A stretch of 64,000 nucleotides of DNA from NCBI RefSeq assembly GCF_040869045.1, contig NC_090321.1, positions 91,308,603 to 91,372,602 of the forward strand. The letters are read 5' to 3'. Both the position numbers and the translations under genes were made by a program. How positions within the stretch are numbered: the stretch's first letter is position 1; every line of letters starts with the position of its first letter. The notes under the pieces are model-generated. The model made no database searches. It was given only the letters and a program-made list of their open reading frames with translations, and had not been told where the DNA came from. Positions 18,733 through 32,171 of this stretch are shown in pieces. This DNA is from Eurosta solidaginis (Eukaryota > Arthropoda > Insecta > Diptera > Tephritidae).

Positions 18733-21226
18733 GACTTGAGGTCAATGACATTAATGGATAATTTGTATTCCGCTGGCTTAGACGTTTTCAATAAATCTCC
18801 TACTAGATTTTGACCAAATTGCAAATTTAGCTTGCTAGACTTGATATGTACCTCGTACCGTTCCAGTGTACTTTATTTTGACCAGTTCTCAGTTGCGAGA
18901 ATATCGGATCATGATATGTTGTTTATATCGTATGATATAGATTTTAATTGCAATACCGAAACACAATTTTATTATAGGGATTTTAAGTCAGTTAATCTCT
19001 TTGAACTAATGTGCGAAGCTGATTCTTTACATTGGAACCGCGTATGGATGTTTTCAGATATTAACCAAAAACTCAATTATTTCATGTTTCTTTTAAATTA
19101 CTTATTTACTAAATATGTGCCTCTAAAGGCGGTAAAGTCCCAAACAAATAAACAGCCGTGGTTCACAAAAGAGGTTCTGCTGGCTATCAAAGCTCGTAGT
19201 TAGTCTTACAAAATTTGGAAGCAACATCCCACAAATGAAAACTGGCAATATTATCGTCTGGCCAGAAATAATGCTACACTCACAGTAAGAAATTCTAAAA
19301 GACTTTTTTTTCAAACAAGGCTTGACAACGAATTTACCAACCAAGAACTTGTGGAAAAATCACAAATCAATAGGGATTGCATGTAAAAATGATTCGAAAT
19401 GCGATTTGGACCCTGACTCCATCAATGACTTCTTTTTACAGTCGAGTAGTTATATAAATAATCAAAATTTCAAACTTAATGAAAATGTGATGTACACACC
19501 AGATAATAACAAATTTCAATTTTTCGGAGTTACAGAGGATGATGTCATAAGAAGTCTATTCTCAATAAAGTCCAATGCCGTTGGTGACGACGGTATAAGC
19601 CTTAGGTTTGTAAAACTTATTGCAATCAACATTTTTTCAACGTTAACACATATTATTAACTTTTCGATAACGACTTCAACTTTTCCCGATGCTTGGAAGA
19701 TAGCAAAAGTTATTCCTATTGCTAAAAAACCATCGGCTGTTTTGCCAATGGATTTTCGGCCGATAAGCATATTACCCGCTCTTTCTAAAATCTGGGAAAA
19801 GTTAGTGGTGGCCAAATCACCGAATACCTCAATAAGAACAACCTTCTCTCAGAATGCCAGTCTGGTTATAGAGCGACCCACAGTTGTGCGAAGGTTTTAC
19901 TCAAGGTAACTGAAGACATCCGCCCTGCCTACGATAGGGGTGATTTGACTGTGATGTCACTTTTAGATTTTTCGAAAGCCTTTGACACAGTAGATCATTC
20001 CATTCTCTTAATGAAATTACGACACTACTTTGGATTCTTTTCTAGTGCTTCAAGATTGATCGAAAACTATCTTACAAATCGTTGGCAGAAGGTAGTAGTT
20101 AAAAGTGGTTGCTCTGAGACGAAGTGCTTGTGCTCGGGGGTGCCTCAGGGATCTATACTTGGACCAATTTTGTTCAGTATGTTCATTAACGATATTACTC
20201 ATTGCTGTAAAAGTGTTTCAATACATCTATATGCTGATGATGCACAAATATATTTATATCGCCCTATTGGCTTATCTGAAGATTTGGTTTGTAGGATGAA
20301 CGAGGATCTCGGAAGCATCTCTTCGTTATCGAGTGATAATAATTTAAATCTTAATGCGTCTAAAACAAAAGCTATTTGCATTTCGCACTCTCCGCAACTA
20401 GAGAGAATTTGCCATCGGTTATACTACAGGATATCACCATTAAGTGTGAGTCGGTCGTCAGTAGTTTAGGGTTCAAACTAAATTCCAATTTTAACTGTGT
20501 TGATCATATTAACTACGTTTTATCAAAAATTTATTTTGTGTTAAGGAAATTGTGTTACACATCTGCCTTTATTCCTCCAAATGTCAAATTAATGTTAGTC
20601 AGATCACTAATAGTTCCTTTCATTTCGTTGGGAGGGTTAGTGTTTGATGATATAGACTGCAGGTCTAGAAATAAGCTACAACTTGCATTGAACAATTGTG
20701 CAAGATATATCTACTTGAAGCGTAAATTTGACCACATATCAGAGTTTTCGTTTAAAATACTTGATTGCAGTCTTACTACCTTCCTAAACTATCGCAATCT
20801 AATTTTCCTGAATAAATTAATTTATAAAAAACAACCAGAATACCTATTACGAAATTTATATTTTGCTAGATCTGACAGAACCTGTAACCTCATCGTTCCA
20901 AGCCATAAATATCTCTCATCATCAAGGACGTTCTTTGTCAGTACTATCAAAGTATGGAACTCATTACCTAATTTTATTCAAAATGGGCCCAATGCATCGC
21001 GCTTTAAATTGGCTTTGTCTGTATTTTTTGATATACGAAAAACACTATTCTAGCTATTTTATAGAATCTACATTGTTTATTTCTGTTATTTCTTTTATAT
21101 TAATATAAATATTGTTATACTCACATTATTATATTGTACACATATCCAAATATCGATGTACTTTAAGAGACAATAGTCTCACTTGTACAAATGTGTTAAA
21201 TAAATTGAATTGAATTGAATTGAATT
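18733..21226 (+). pseudogene. LINE B endonuclease end, RT and 3' end
   Basis: The endonuclease ends with ARISDHDMLF. A linker with QPWFTKEVLLAIKARS ends at a stop near 19201. RT follows in two frames: NAVGDDGIS and FRPISILPALSKIWEKL (to about 19905), then LLDFSKAFDTVDHS, SGVPQGSILGPILF and LYADDAQIY (YADD near 20228). The C-terminal domain follows in a third frame to 21051-21053. The tail is a TTGAA-type repeat at about 21205-21226, unlike the AAAT tail of LINE A. There are several frameshifts, so the element is dead. Confidence 0.87.
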
Positions 21227-22790
21227 AATGTGAAAAGTGACATGAGAATTTTGAATACCGATTTATCGAAAACCTTTTATAAAACTCAACAAAATGTATG
21301 TATCTTAAAATATTTTCGTCTTGGCACTAGAAAAACACGAGCAAACTATTTAAGTGCAATTTTGCATCACTCTGCACATCGGATAAAATTTATGCCCACA
21401 CAATTAATTGTAAAAATGCAGGCGGTTTTAACGAATACATATTTGAGGCCCAAAAGCCTATATATCGCACACTAACTACAAAAGATTACAACTTAAAAAA
21501 ATGTAAATGTTCAGGAGAGAAGAAAAACGGTTTATGTGAAAACGTCTGTAATGTTATACTGAAATCCAGTTTTACATAGAAGGATACCTTCATTATAAAA
21601 TGAATTGACGAAATTTTGTTGTAATTATTTGTTTACGGAAAAAATATATAGCAATTTCGAATTATGAATATTTCTAAGAAAACTTACTACTCGTACAATC
21701 ACAATTATTTCATCGAAAATGGCACATTTCACAAAATTACAAGCAACTTTACTCACTCTTTGGGTATAAAAAGACACAATTTTAGTTAATACACAACAAA
21801 GTTAAAAGTTTTTTGCAACAAGATAGTCAGAATTTAAAATAATACACTTTATGCGTAAAAAAATGTTCACTTGTTCTTAAGCAGATTGACACAACTAAAT
21901 ATAGTACTCTTTAGTTGATAGAGCGCAAGCGATGCAATCAACACGAAAACTGGCATATCGATAATTTTACAGTTAAAGATGAAAATAAATAACGAAATTT
22001 AAGTGACAGTTAGAGATGTGTACTGTGAATTGGTTTATGGAAAAAACCGATTTTGAAAAATTTTTAAGTTGTGACTCTTTTGTAGTTAGTGTGCGATATG
22101 TTCCTGGGAGAGGCAGTTTTAATAGCCAGTAACGTACCACCAATGCCTTTTGTTTCAGACATGTCAGTGCTAGTTAAGTGATTATTAGTCTCGGGGATAT
22201 TACGATTTTTTTTTTCGTTTTACATACTAAGGCATTACATGAAGAACCATAAAATACCAGACATGTATGGCATTTTTTATGATTATGATTTTTTATTTCT
22301 ATATCATGTAAAACCATTTTGAATAAGTACAGATCCGCCAGAAAAAAAAATCAAGCTTTCAATGTGAAGATATCTGATGATGAATCATAACGTTTCCGGA
22401 ATGACATCTGTAAACTCTGTGTGTTTTCTAATTTTATTTTACCTATACATTCACATTTCTGATTAGTTAATTGTAAATTTTAAACAAATGATTTAGCTCC
22501 AATTTTGTAAATAATATTGACTCAAGTTAATTTGTATACAAACATATATATTATATTTTACTGACTAGTTTACATACATCTGAGCTCATCAAATTCTGTC
22601 TCGCTCCTAGTGCACTCGCTTTTTTACAAAAACAGAACAAATAAAAAATTTAACATACTCCACGGGATTTTGCCTTTTCACATAAGAGAAAATGTAATAA
22701 ATTTCCAATGTATGTGTAATCATTCCTCATTTGTATATTCCATTTTATTCCTGTAGATTTCAATGTTTAGTGTATTTATAATTATACAAT
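21227..22790. other. Unassigned AT-rich region
   Basis: No coding signal longer than chance. Microsatellite-like AT runs only. I see no repeat shared with the rest of the window. Confidence 0.4.
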
Positions 22791-23220
22791 AGTTGCGTTT
22801 TTTGCAAGCGAGCTTGAAAAAACACTTCAACTAGCTAAACAGTTTCATTATGGCAAAACCATACAGATGGTGGAAGTTTATCAGCTAAAACTTACTTTTT
22901 TAGCTGCTATGACATTTCTACTTCTAGCGCAGTATGTTTTTGACACTCAACCAGAGAATTACAAAAACCAAATACATGAAATGCGTGTGTTTGTATGTCA
23001 GCCTACCTTTTATTTTGTTATTTTTGTTTATTTGCACATTCGTATGTTCCTTTCATTCGCTCGTTCACAATAGTGCCATTTTTGGGTCGACTATTGCTTA
23101 AGCGGTTTCAACTCAAATCGCTTAGCCAACTGAACTAGCTTACTTTGCGTTGTTGCTTTCTATGCAAAGTGCATATCTACCTAGCGTTTAATTTCCACTA
23201 GCTTGCAAAAAAAAGTGGCT
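22791..23220 (+). mobile_element. Probable MITE with imperfect inverted ends (family X)
   Basis: The left end AGTTGCGTTTTTTGCAAGC and the reverse complement of the right end (AGCCACTTTTTTTTGCAAGC) are similar. The first 200 bp (CTAGCTAAACAGTTTCA and onward) recur on the minus strand at 44953-45090, and a further part at about 43970-44010. That shows a dispersed family. No clear target duplication was found. Confidence 0.5.
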
Positions 23221-23440
23221 AATATAATATTTTTGTGCCATGACCTATGAAAGTAATCATGTCTGTGGATTAAATATTTAAGCAAACAAACATGCCACAT
23301 ATACACTCATAAATTTATATGTATATGTTTCTATATTACCATAGATGTGTGGCCAACAAACAAGATGCAAAACTCCAAAAGGTTCAAAACGTGGCTTTCA
23401 AAAACAAAATAGTAATTAAATTTAAAAAATGTGTATTGGT
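23221..23440. other. Unassigned
   Basis: Nothing recognisable. Confidence 0.3.
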
Positions 23441-23850
23441 CATTGTGAATTCATACAAGTGGCGAATGTTTGAAAAAAACGTTCACAATAGTAAACAGCC
23501 TCGATCATTTGCTCGATAGTGTTTTTCAAACATTTTTGTAGACAACTAGTATATTGCATTATTTACATATTTTAAAATGTTTACTTAAATGGCTGCTCCC
23601 ATTTTATTTGTTAACAAGATTTCAGAAATTAATATTAGTATGTAGTCTGATTTTCTGTATACACGTTTAAAAGAAAAGCTGATTTGAAACACAAATGGGC
23701 AATTCATGGCACTTCATTTTAATAAGCGCGAGCAAAACCAACCTTTCTTCCATTGTCTGGCCATTCGCTACAGCCATTCTCCCAGTCAGCTATTATTTGA
23801 CAGGAAGGTATGGCAATGGAGGAATAGAAAGATTTTTAACTTGTATGAAT
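23440..23850 (+). repeat. Diverged dispersed repeat, copy 1
   Basis: The stretch from TGTGAATTCATACAAGTGG through CAGGAAGGTATGGCAA recurs in the same orientation at 27985-28440 with many substitutions and small indels. It is noncoding; the open frame inside it (23695-24096) is not conserved in the second copy. Probably a remnant of an old transposon. Confidence 0.7.
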
Positions 23851-24240
23851 TCTCAATGGTATTTGTTTTCACATGGGATACATTTTGAAAGGGTGTTTCC
23901 ATTTTATTGTGGTGATAACAAGTCGTTAGATTATGCTATGTTCAAAATGCAGGACAAACTGCTAAGATTCTTACAAATTATCAAATCTATCTATGTATAT
24001 ATAAATACGCCATACGGAAATACCGAGCAAATGAAACTTGGCAGACAGATGTTCAACATCCATATTATATCAGTGGCGAAAAGTGGAAGGAATTAATTTT
24101 ATTAATTTAATTAAATTTTTTAAATTTATTACTTTGAATTTTTGTAATTTAAAATATGTATCCATCCAAATATTATTTTTCAATGCTGAATTTTGTAACA
24201 TTAAAAATTTTCATTCTTTGAAATTTGTTAAACAAAAAAA
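23851..24240. other. Unassigned AT-rich sequence
   Basis: Nothing recognisable between the dispersed repeat and the next repeat block. Confidence 0.3.
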
Positions 24241-24249
24241 AGAATAGAT

Positions 24250-24560
24250 TTAAATAAATTATAACTGAAATACGGTCCATATCTCCTGAAGTGATTAAGA
24301 CACATAACTCAAACTTGGCATAGCTGCCAATATTGTTAAAGCCAAAGTTTTACCGAAAATTATAGTATATTGGAACAAGGGGCGTGGCATCTCTCATACA
24401 GAGTTACATTTCCGTATCACACATATTCGTAACAACTGCAGCTAGATCACTGTAATTTGGTAGCGATGTCATTTTTAATTATATCAAGCAAATAACGAAA
24501 ATTGGTAAGCCTTGCAATGGGAGTTTGCACCCACTGAATTCTTATACGGTATCACCTATA
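24250..24560 (+). repeat. Direct repeat pair, copy 1
   Basis: The segment with AACTTGGCATAGCTGCC and GGGGCGTGGCATCTCTCAT is repeated, diverged, at about 25020-25300 in the same orientation. The GGGCGTGGC-type motif resembles the internal units at 41310-41930. Confidence 0.55.
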
Positions 24561-24679
24561 TATAAATAGTCACACGAAAATTTTTCAATTTCTTTTTTGA
24601 ACGAACCGTTTAGCCGATGTTGAAGAAATATGTACCAATTTGTAGGAAATACAGTTATGCAGTGCAACGGGAGCCAGTC

Positions 24680-24930
24680 AAACAAACCACCGCTGTATAG
24701 CTAAATGGTTAGCGCAGCATGCCTAAAGCGTGATGAAGGCTTAGCACCCTTCGAAATGGATCTATCTGCGCAGCTATGGCAGGTTGTCTGAACAATTTTC
24801 TACTTACTATTCCAAAACAAAATACAATTTTTCAAATTTAGAAAAATTAAAAAAAATAACAATAATTATCAGTAGAAAAAATTATTGTTCTGGCCTTGAG
24901 CTCGATTCGAACCTTGAATGATTTATCAAT
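24680..24930 (+). mobile_element. Possible tRNA-derived SINE head
   Basis: CGCTGTATAGCTAAATGG contains an exact box A match (TAGCTAAATGG). Weaker box B-like stretches follow (CCTTCGAAATGG near 24756; GATTCGAACC near 24904). There is no target duplication or clear tail, so the assignment is tentative. Confidence 0.35.
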
Positions 24931-25019
24931 AGGCCGATAAAAAACAAAAACAATTGGGAGTAATTTTGGTTTGCAGGGTGTGCGGCATCATATAAATTTA
25001 GTAACATACGATAAATCAA

Positions 25020-25300
25020 ATATTTCTGAGGGTAGTAATACCATACATCGTCTGTACTGTTTAATTCACATTGCTGAAACTTGGCATACCTGGAAATATT
25101 ATTAACATCAAAGCTTTAAGAAAAACTATAGAATAATGGAAAGAGGGGTGTGGCATCTTTAATACAAATTCAAATATCCATATGGATGTATCTGTAACTG
25201 CGTAATCTTCATCACTGGTATTCGCTGAATGTTGCTAAATTGGGAAGTTTTGCAAAAGGGATTTTTTATCATATAAATTTACATGTAATCACAAAGATAC
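25020..25300 (+). repeat. Direct repeat pair, copy 2
   Basis: Diverged copy of 24250-24560, with AACTTGGCATACCTGG and GGGGTGTGGCATC. Confidence 0.55.
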
Positions 25301-26403
25301 TTCCACTTAATTTTGGTTATGTGAACAAGCTATTTAACGACTTAAAAAAGATCGCATTTTCAGTTTAATAAATTAAAATTTTGTACAAAGAGTTGAAATA
25401 TCAAAAAGGATTCATCGCTAAAAACAGCTATGCCTGGGAAGTGAATTGCAGCTACACAACATAAACACGCGTTGTACAGAAGAGTTAAATGTACGGGAAT
25501 GAGGTCCCATGGACAAATTCGCAGCACAAAAACATTAAAAATCAACGCTGATATTAAAATAAATAAAACTTACAATTCATTATGCTACAATTAAATGTTT
25601 CTTTGAAAAATAAATGTAAGTTTGTTGAAACATATTTGAGGGCTGATATAGCTAAGAAAACTCGTGCAGCAGTTAAAATTGCAGATATCTGCATCTAATT
25701 TTATCGTCATCTTTTTGCAGAATGTATAAGTAATACAAAAACATTACATTTGGTTTGATATTGCTGCCGCAAATTCCTTTGTATGGCCTTCAAAATCCAT
25801 ACTTTGTATTCTTTTGAAGGTAATCTCTAATATTGTTAAAAGTATTCTATGGCAGAAGTTATTAAACAAACTTAGCTTAAAATTGTTACGAAATACGTAC
25901 TCCTAGATACAATTATCTTCTACGATGGAAACTATATAACAAGCTGGTATAACTTTTTTGAAACACCTATACAACTAGCTAATTGGGAAAAATAGATAAA
26001 ACATAGAATTGGAAATTCTTACATCTATGTATGTATATTTTTTCAGCTTCTGTCACTACAACAGTGGCGTTTTTTAAAAAGCAGCGGCTAAATTGACTGT
26101 CGAGAAGTGAGCATCTCGAGTCTTGAAACACTTGCTTATGTTCAAGTCGTAAGCTGTAATGCCTTCGGATTAAAAATAAGAGTACGCACCCCTATCGCGA
26201 ACTTTACCCGGCAAAGTGTTCGCCTTAACTTGTTTCTTATCGATAATCTATTATGAATTAATAGTGAACAAATAATTTACTTGCAACTGTGAATTTCGTA
26301 ATCAACCATAAGTTTTCTTAAAATAAAATTAAACAAATAAGAATGGGACTGATCTCGATTGTGCCAAAGACCTTCATGAATGGAACTGAGCCGTATAAGA
26401 TTT
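25301..26403. other. Unassigned AT-rich region
   Basis: No supported feature. Confidence 0.4.
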
Positions 26404-26994
26404 TGTTACGAATGTTGGCGGCACTAAGGGGTACTGACATCTCTAGGCCGATGCTAAGCAGTGACGTGAATTCACATCAATAATTCAATCATTATGTCTA
26501 CACATACGCGTGCACGCGGCGGAGAAGCAACGCACAAGCACATGCAGATATCTTATCTGAAATGCTCCTAAACGTATGCAATTGTGATTGGTGAAGTGTC
26601 GCTCACACATACAAGCGCATAGGGTATGAGAGAATCTATAAAAAAATATACATCTGTAGTTGTAGGTGAGAAATTTATAACCAACTAAGAAATTCTGGAA
26701 GCGCCTAGAAGATGCGACGAGGAAATCACAGAGTATAAAAGCATCAGCGGTAGAGGCACTATGGACAGTTTCAGTTAAGCACCCTATCTGTCGGGTAATA
26801 TAACAGTTTCATTTAAGCTATCAGTCAGTTTGGTTATTAAGCCAGCTAGTTGCAAAGTATAAGTGTTATTGTGAAGTACTCTAATAAAGGCCATTTTTCC
26901 ATTATTCAATATTGGAGTTATTTAATCAAAAGTTTAGCGATACGAACGTTGGCAGAAGATTGCAAATAAGGGGAATTGCAGTAAATTCGTTACA
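26404..26994 (+). repeat. Solo LTR of a gypsy- or BEL-type element
   Basis: 591 bp bounded by TGTTACGAA and TTCGTTACA, a perfect 9-bp inverted terminal pair starting TG and ending CA. Inside, in the right order, are a TATA box (GAGTATAAAAGC near 26732), a probable initiator region with CAGTTTCAGTTAAGC, and a polyadenylation signal (AATAAAGGCC near 26883). No coding sequence or second LTR is adjacent, so this is a solo LTR from LTR-LTR recombination. I see no 4-5 bp target duplication. Confidence 0.75.
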
Positions 26995-27984
26995 AAATGT
27001 AATATGCCGAGAACAGTAGCGCGATTCACTAAATTTTTTAACAACATTCGGCAGCGGTAACTTAGCTAAACAAAAATGTGTTATTGTTTTCAAGTTAATT
27101 TCTGATTTTTTTAAGAAAATGCATTTAAGTTTGTTGCGTATAGTTTGCCGCGGAACGCAACTGCAAATAATGCTAGAGCGATGGATGCTGCTGCATTGCT
27201 GATGGACGCCATTCTAAAAATTATAAAAAAGGGCAGTAAATGTTGAAATAATATAAAATATACTTAATTTAGCTGAATCCTGCACAAAGCTTGTAGCACG
27301 AACAAATTATTATTTTTTTCAATTCCTCTTCGACCTTTTCGTAAATTTCGACATACCACTTTTTCTCAAATTTAATAGATAATTAACGAGTATTGTTAAA
27401 AACAAATTAGTGAATCATACAATCGACAACGCAGCCAATAATTGACTACGGTAAAAATATCGATTTTAAAAATCGGCAAAATATAGCGAATCGCGCTACA
27501 GGCGTAAATATGCTATATTTTGGATTAATACCAAATAAATAATTGATCGATAACTCACACAAGAAATTTCACGAATCTTGTTGTCTACATGAGACAGCTT
27601 TGACGACGAAGCCCTTATCTGAACAATATGTTTTTAGATATAAACTACATGTATTACAGATCTTTATGATTTTTCGTATTTGAATGCATATCGGGCAAAA
27701 ACCGTGGAACTGGGTTATGTTCAAACAAACGGACGTGACATGGCATCGTCATCATTACGGTATACCTATTGGTACGCCTATATCAGCTTTTTAAGAGCTC
27801 ACCCTTTTCAGATTCGGATCAAACTAAAAATACCATTTCATTTTTGTATAAAGATATTTATTCGAAGATGTTTATTATAGTTTCGTTAGTTAAGCTGCTC
27901 TAGAGTGCGCCGGGTTGAAGTATTTCATGTATTTGTGTTTAATCACAAAATTTCTTGCTCTGAATTTATTTACTTTTTGTTTCA
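26995..27984. other. Unassigned
   Basis: The short open frame at 27680-27880 has no recognisable similarity and no codon-use support. Confidence 0.4.
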
Positions 27985-28440
27985 TGCATTGTGAATTCAT
28001 ACAAGTGGTGAATGTGTGAAAACAACCTTCACAATAGTAAACAGCCTCGATCACCTGTTTAATCGCTGTTCGACTACTAAAATCATTTGCTCAATAGTGC
28101 TTTTCAACCACTTTTGAAGACGACTGGTACATATATTGCATTATTTACATATGTAATTTAAAATGTTTGCTTAACTGTCTGCTGATATTATATCTATTAA
28201 CTAGATTTTAGAAATAAATATTAATATGTAGTCTGATTTTCTGTACACAAATTTAATCGAAAACCTGAGTGGAAACACAAATGGGCAATTCGTGGCACTT
28301 CAAATTAATAATCGCGAGTAAAAAACTAACCTTTCTTCCATTCTCTGGCCATTCGCGACAACCATTCTCCCTATCAGCTGTTATTTGACAGGAAGGTATG
28401 GCAAGGAATGAAAGATTTTTCACTGGTATGATTTCACAAT
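27985..28440 (+). repeat. Diverged dispersed repeat, copy 2
   Basis: Copy of 23440-23850 (ATTGTGAATTCATACAAG through CAGGAAGGTATGGCAAG) with an extra stretch of about 40 bp near 28050. Confidence 0.7.
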
Positions 28441-28779
28441 GGTTTCATGAGTTTGCTCGAAATGACCTAGCGCAATCTAGATTACACTGGAGAGTACTGT
28501 TACGTGTGACTGAACAATTAGTTGTGTTTATGCTATATATAATTTTTCCATGATCTTCGTGCTTTGTCCAGGATGAACGCCTATCGTTTATATAAAAAGA
28601 AATTTATAAAGGAACTTATTTCATGAAAATCTAAATTTTAACTGACAACACAAAAACTCAAAACATAAGTACTGATTACATTCAACACGGCAGCCACAAA
28701 TATAAATTTTAGCAAACAGTATCGAAAAATTTGAATTATGCTTAAAAGGCTCAAAATCACCATGTACGAAAATGAACCT

Positions 28780-30310
28780 ATGGTAACCCTGGAATGTGTT
28801 TGTTTAATATTGGTATCAAATGGAAGGTAATAAAGAGTACTATAAAAGGGAGTGGGCCTTAGTTATATAGGTGGACGCATTTTGGAGATATCGCGATAAA
28901 GGTGGACCAGGAGTGACTCTATGATGTGTTTGTACGATATGGGTATCAATTTAAAGGTATTAATGAGGGTTTTAAAAGGTAGTGAACCTTAGTTGTATAT
29001 GTGAAGGCGCTTTCGAGATATCGGACCAGGGTGACCCTGAACATCATCTGTCGGGTACCGAAAATTTATTTATATATGTAATACCACGAACAGTATTCCT
29101 GTAATGATTCCAAGGGCTTTGGATTTCGCCCTGCAGAACTTTTTCATTTTCTTCTACTTATTATGATAGATTTCCACACATTTTACAAAGTTTTTTCTAA
29201 AGTTATATTTTGCGTCAAGAAAACAATCTAATCACCATGTTTCATCCCTTTTTTCGTATTTGGTATAGCATTATGGCATTTTTTTCATTTTTCGAAATTT
29301 TCGATACCGAAAAAGTGGGCGTGGTCATAGTCGGATTTCGCCCATTTTTAATACCAAGATAAAGTGAGTTCAGGTAAATATGTTAACTAAGTTTAGTAAA
29401 GAGATATCGATTTTTGGTCAAGTTATCGTGTTAACGGCTGAGAGGAAGGACAGACGGTCGACTGTGTATAAAAACTGGGCGTGGCTTTAACCGATTTCGC
29501 CCATTTTCACAGAAAACAGTTGTCGTCATAGGATCTATGCCTCTACCAAATTTCAAAATGATTGGAAAATTTTTGTTCGACTTATGGCATTAAAAGTATT
29601 CCAGACAAATTAAATGAAAAAGCGCGGAGCAACGCCCAATTTGAAATTTTATTTTATGTTTGTATTTTGTTGCACCTTATTATTACTGGAGGTGAATGTT
29701 GACATAATTTACTTATATACTGTAAAGATATTCAATTGTTTGATAAAAATTTACTTTAAAATTTATTATTTTTTTTAAAAGTGGGCGTGTTCGTTATCCG
29801 ATTTTGCTTTTTATTTTTATTTCTTTATAGAAAAATGTTCCTGCCAAATTTCATCATGATGTCTTCAACGACTGCCAATTACAGCCTGCAAAACTTTTAA
29901 ATTACCCAATGCCCAAAATTTTACTAATTTTTTATTCTGCGTCATAAGGTCAACCCACCTACCAAGTTTCAACGCTTTATCCGACCTTGGCCATGAATTA
30001 TCGCAGTTTTTCGGTTTTTCGATATCGAAAAAGTGGGGTGGTTATAGTCCGATTTCGTTCATTTTAAATATAGATTTGAGATGAGTGCTCAGGAACGTAC
30101 ATACCAAATTTCATCAAGATACCTCAAAATTTACTCAAGTTATCGTGTTTACGGACGGACGGACATGGCTAAATAAATTTCTTTTTTCGCCCAGATCATT
30201 TTGATATATATAGGTCTATATCTATCTCGATTAGTTTATGCCGTTACGGGGTACCGTTATGCGAACAAAATTAATATAGTCTGTGATCTCTGCTCAGCTG
30301 AGTATAAAAA
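28780..30310 (-). mobile_element. Inverted relative of the tandem-repeat element, diverged
   Basis: Reverse-complemented, it starts with the ACTCAGCTGAGCAGAGATCA terminus (30275-30305). A region with CCGTCCGTCCGT, several CGCCCACTTTTT motifs and CGATATCGAAAA follows. It ends in about two 128-bp-type units (28790-29040). This is the same order as 52985-57008, but with far fewer array units and much more divergence. Confidence 0.75.
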
Positions 30311-32170
30311 TAATTTGACGGATTTCGGTTTGTAGCCGCCGTCGTGAATGTAATCAGGCCCATATGTGTCTTTTTTCAAAGCCTACTTAATAGCATGTGA
30401 TACAGTATTTAGCAATGCCTAATATACAGTACGTTACTCCATCGACACCCTAGAATATTTTAAGGCAAAGTTTCTGTATACTTATATCCCTAAAAGGGAT
30501 AAGTTTGAGTTAGAGCACAGAGGCGGTTTTTGTTAGCTAAATTTAGACAGGTCTTAGTCCTTGTCAATACGATATAATCATTAATGGCTCTATCTTCTCT
30601 TTTAGTATCTAGTAACATTGACTAAAGTTAATATACATTTTCAGGTGAAAGTTAAAAGACTTATCGATAGAAATTGTGCCATACTCCCCATAAGTCATAG
30701 TCCCCATAAAAAAAAAAAACATAATGTGAAAAAGCGCCAAATCTCAAAACAACTCCAAAGTCTGAAACAACTTTATTTTGAAACGTTCTGTTAATTGGTA
30801 CTTGAATAATATATACTGAGAAAGTAACTGCCTTTTTATAATTATAAAATGTTTACAATAGATAAAGTATGGTGTGTTTTTTTGAAGAAAAATTAAAAAA
30901 GATACCTAGCACGTTTGCTCACGAAGCCAGCGATATATGTATTTGATATTGAACGAATTTGAATAGAAGTTAGAACAATAATAAGTGCAATCCATAATTG
31001 TGTAAGGTCAGCTAGTCATGCCGAAAACCACTAAGCTTTTTTATCGGTCAGTTTATAAATGGGTGCCTAGCCAGTGGATTATTTGATATCTCCATCTTGG
31101 AAACAGTCAAAGGCAACTAAACGCATCATCAAAGCCAAAAACGCATTTAATTATCTATATAGAAAGTCTTCAACTTGTTATCTTAAAATCCTAGGTTTAT
31201 CTTTTTAAATGGCTGGCCCTTTTTAGAAGCTTTTGTTAGAACTGCTGTCAATCAAATCAAGAACTGAAACGTGTTCATATCTTCGAAAATTTTGTTCCTA
31301 TTGTTAATTGGGCTATTATATATATGTAAATACGTATAAAAATATTTAGCTGTACTATGTTTGGCTATTAGCTCACCTTTTCATCTGACAATTTGACTGC
31401 TTGGTAATTGGTTTGCCACTGTTTGTATCTGCATATGTCAGAAACATGTGTGTGTGAGCTTAATTGTTAGTGTTGCTTTTATTTAGTTTCTGTTGCAAAG
31501 TTTTCGTTGTTCAGTTAATTCAATGCAACTACATGCACGATGTTCAACCCTGCAAAAAGTCGTGCGATTAATCTCTAAATAGAGTGGACATAATTGATTC
31601 CCTCTAGTCCTTTTTGTGTACATTGTGTAGGATAAGTATGTTTGAAATTTATGTAACCAATTTTAAGAAGTAATAAAGCACCGGGTAAAATAAAAAAAGT
31701 TAAATTTAATTGGAAAAAGTACCTATCCGAAAGTACCCGTAGGCATATTAAGAGGACCCTTCCATCAGTATCCGCTGGGGCATAAACCGTTACAATTGGT
31801 CTCTGCATAGGACATGCTCAAATCAAAGGAATCACTCCAACCCATAAAAAGAGATCAAAACTGGATAAAGTCGTATTTTCCTTTGCGACTCATTCCGGAT
31901 TCATCCTAGACTAATCGCATTTCCGCAGTGTAGTTAGTCTCGCTCTTTTCAGCTTAGCATGAGTATGCCCGCATACACACACAAATTCGACACGGATTCG
32001 TTAACACAAATATAAATATTTGTAAAAAACGTGGGTTTAATATTTACGTTATCTCAACAGTTTATTTGCATTTCATGCCAATAGGCTAACGATCCTGCCA
32101 CTGGTGTTTGCCCTTCTGTACTGATACAGTTTTCCATGATTTTATCATGCTCTGCTCAGCTCACATGGGC
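30311..32170. other. Unassigned AT-rich region
   Basis: No coding signal. CCCTGCAAAAAGTCGTGCG at 31550 resembles the right end of the CMC-like element near 62505, but no partner end was found. Confidence 0.35.
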
Positions 32171-32171
32171 C

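Noticed and set aside
23695..24096. 133-codon plus-strand frame
   Set aside because: Overlaps a dispersed repeat whose second copy (27985-28440) does not keep the frame; no family resemblance.
24680..24790. Genuine tRNA gene at the box A match
   Set aside because: The cloverleaf does not close and box B is weak; more like a SINE head.
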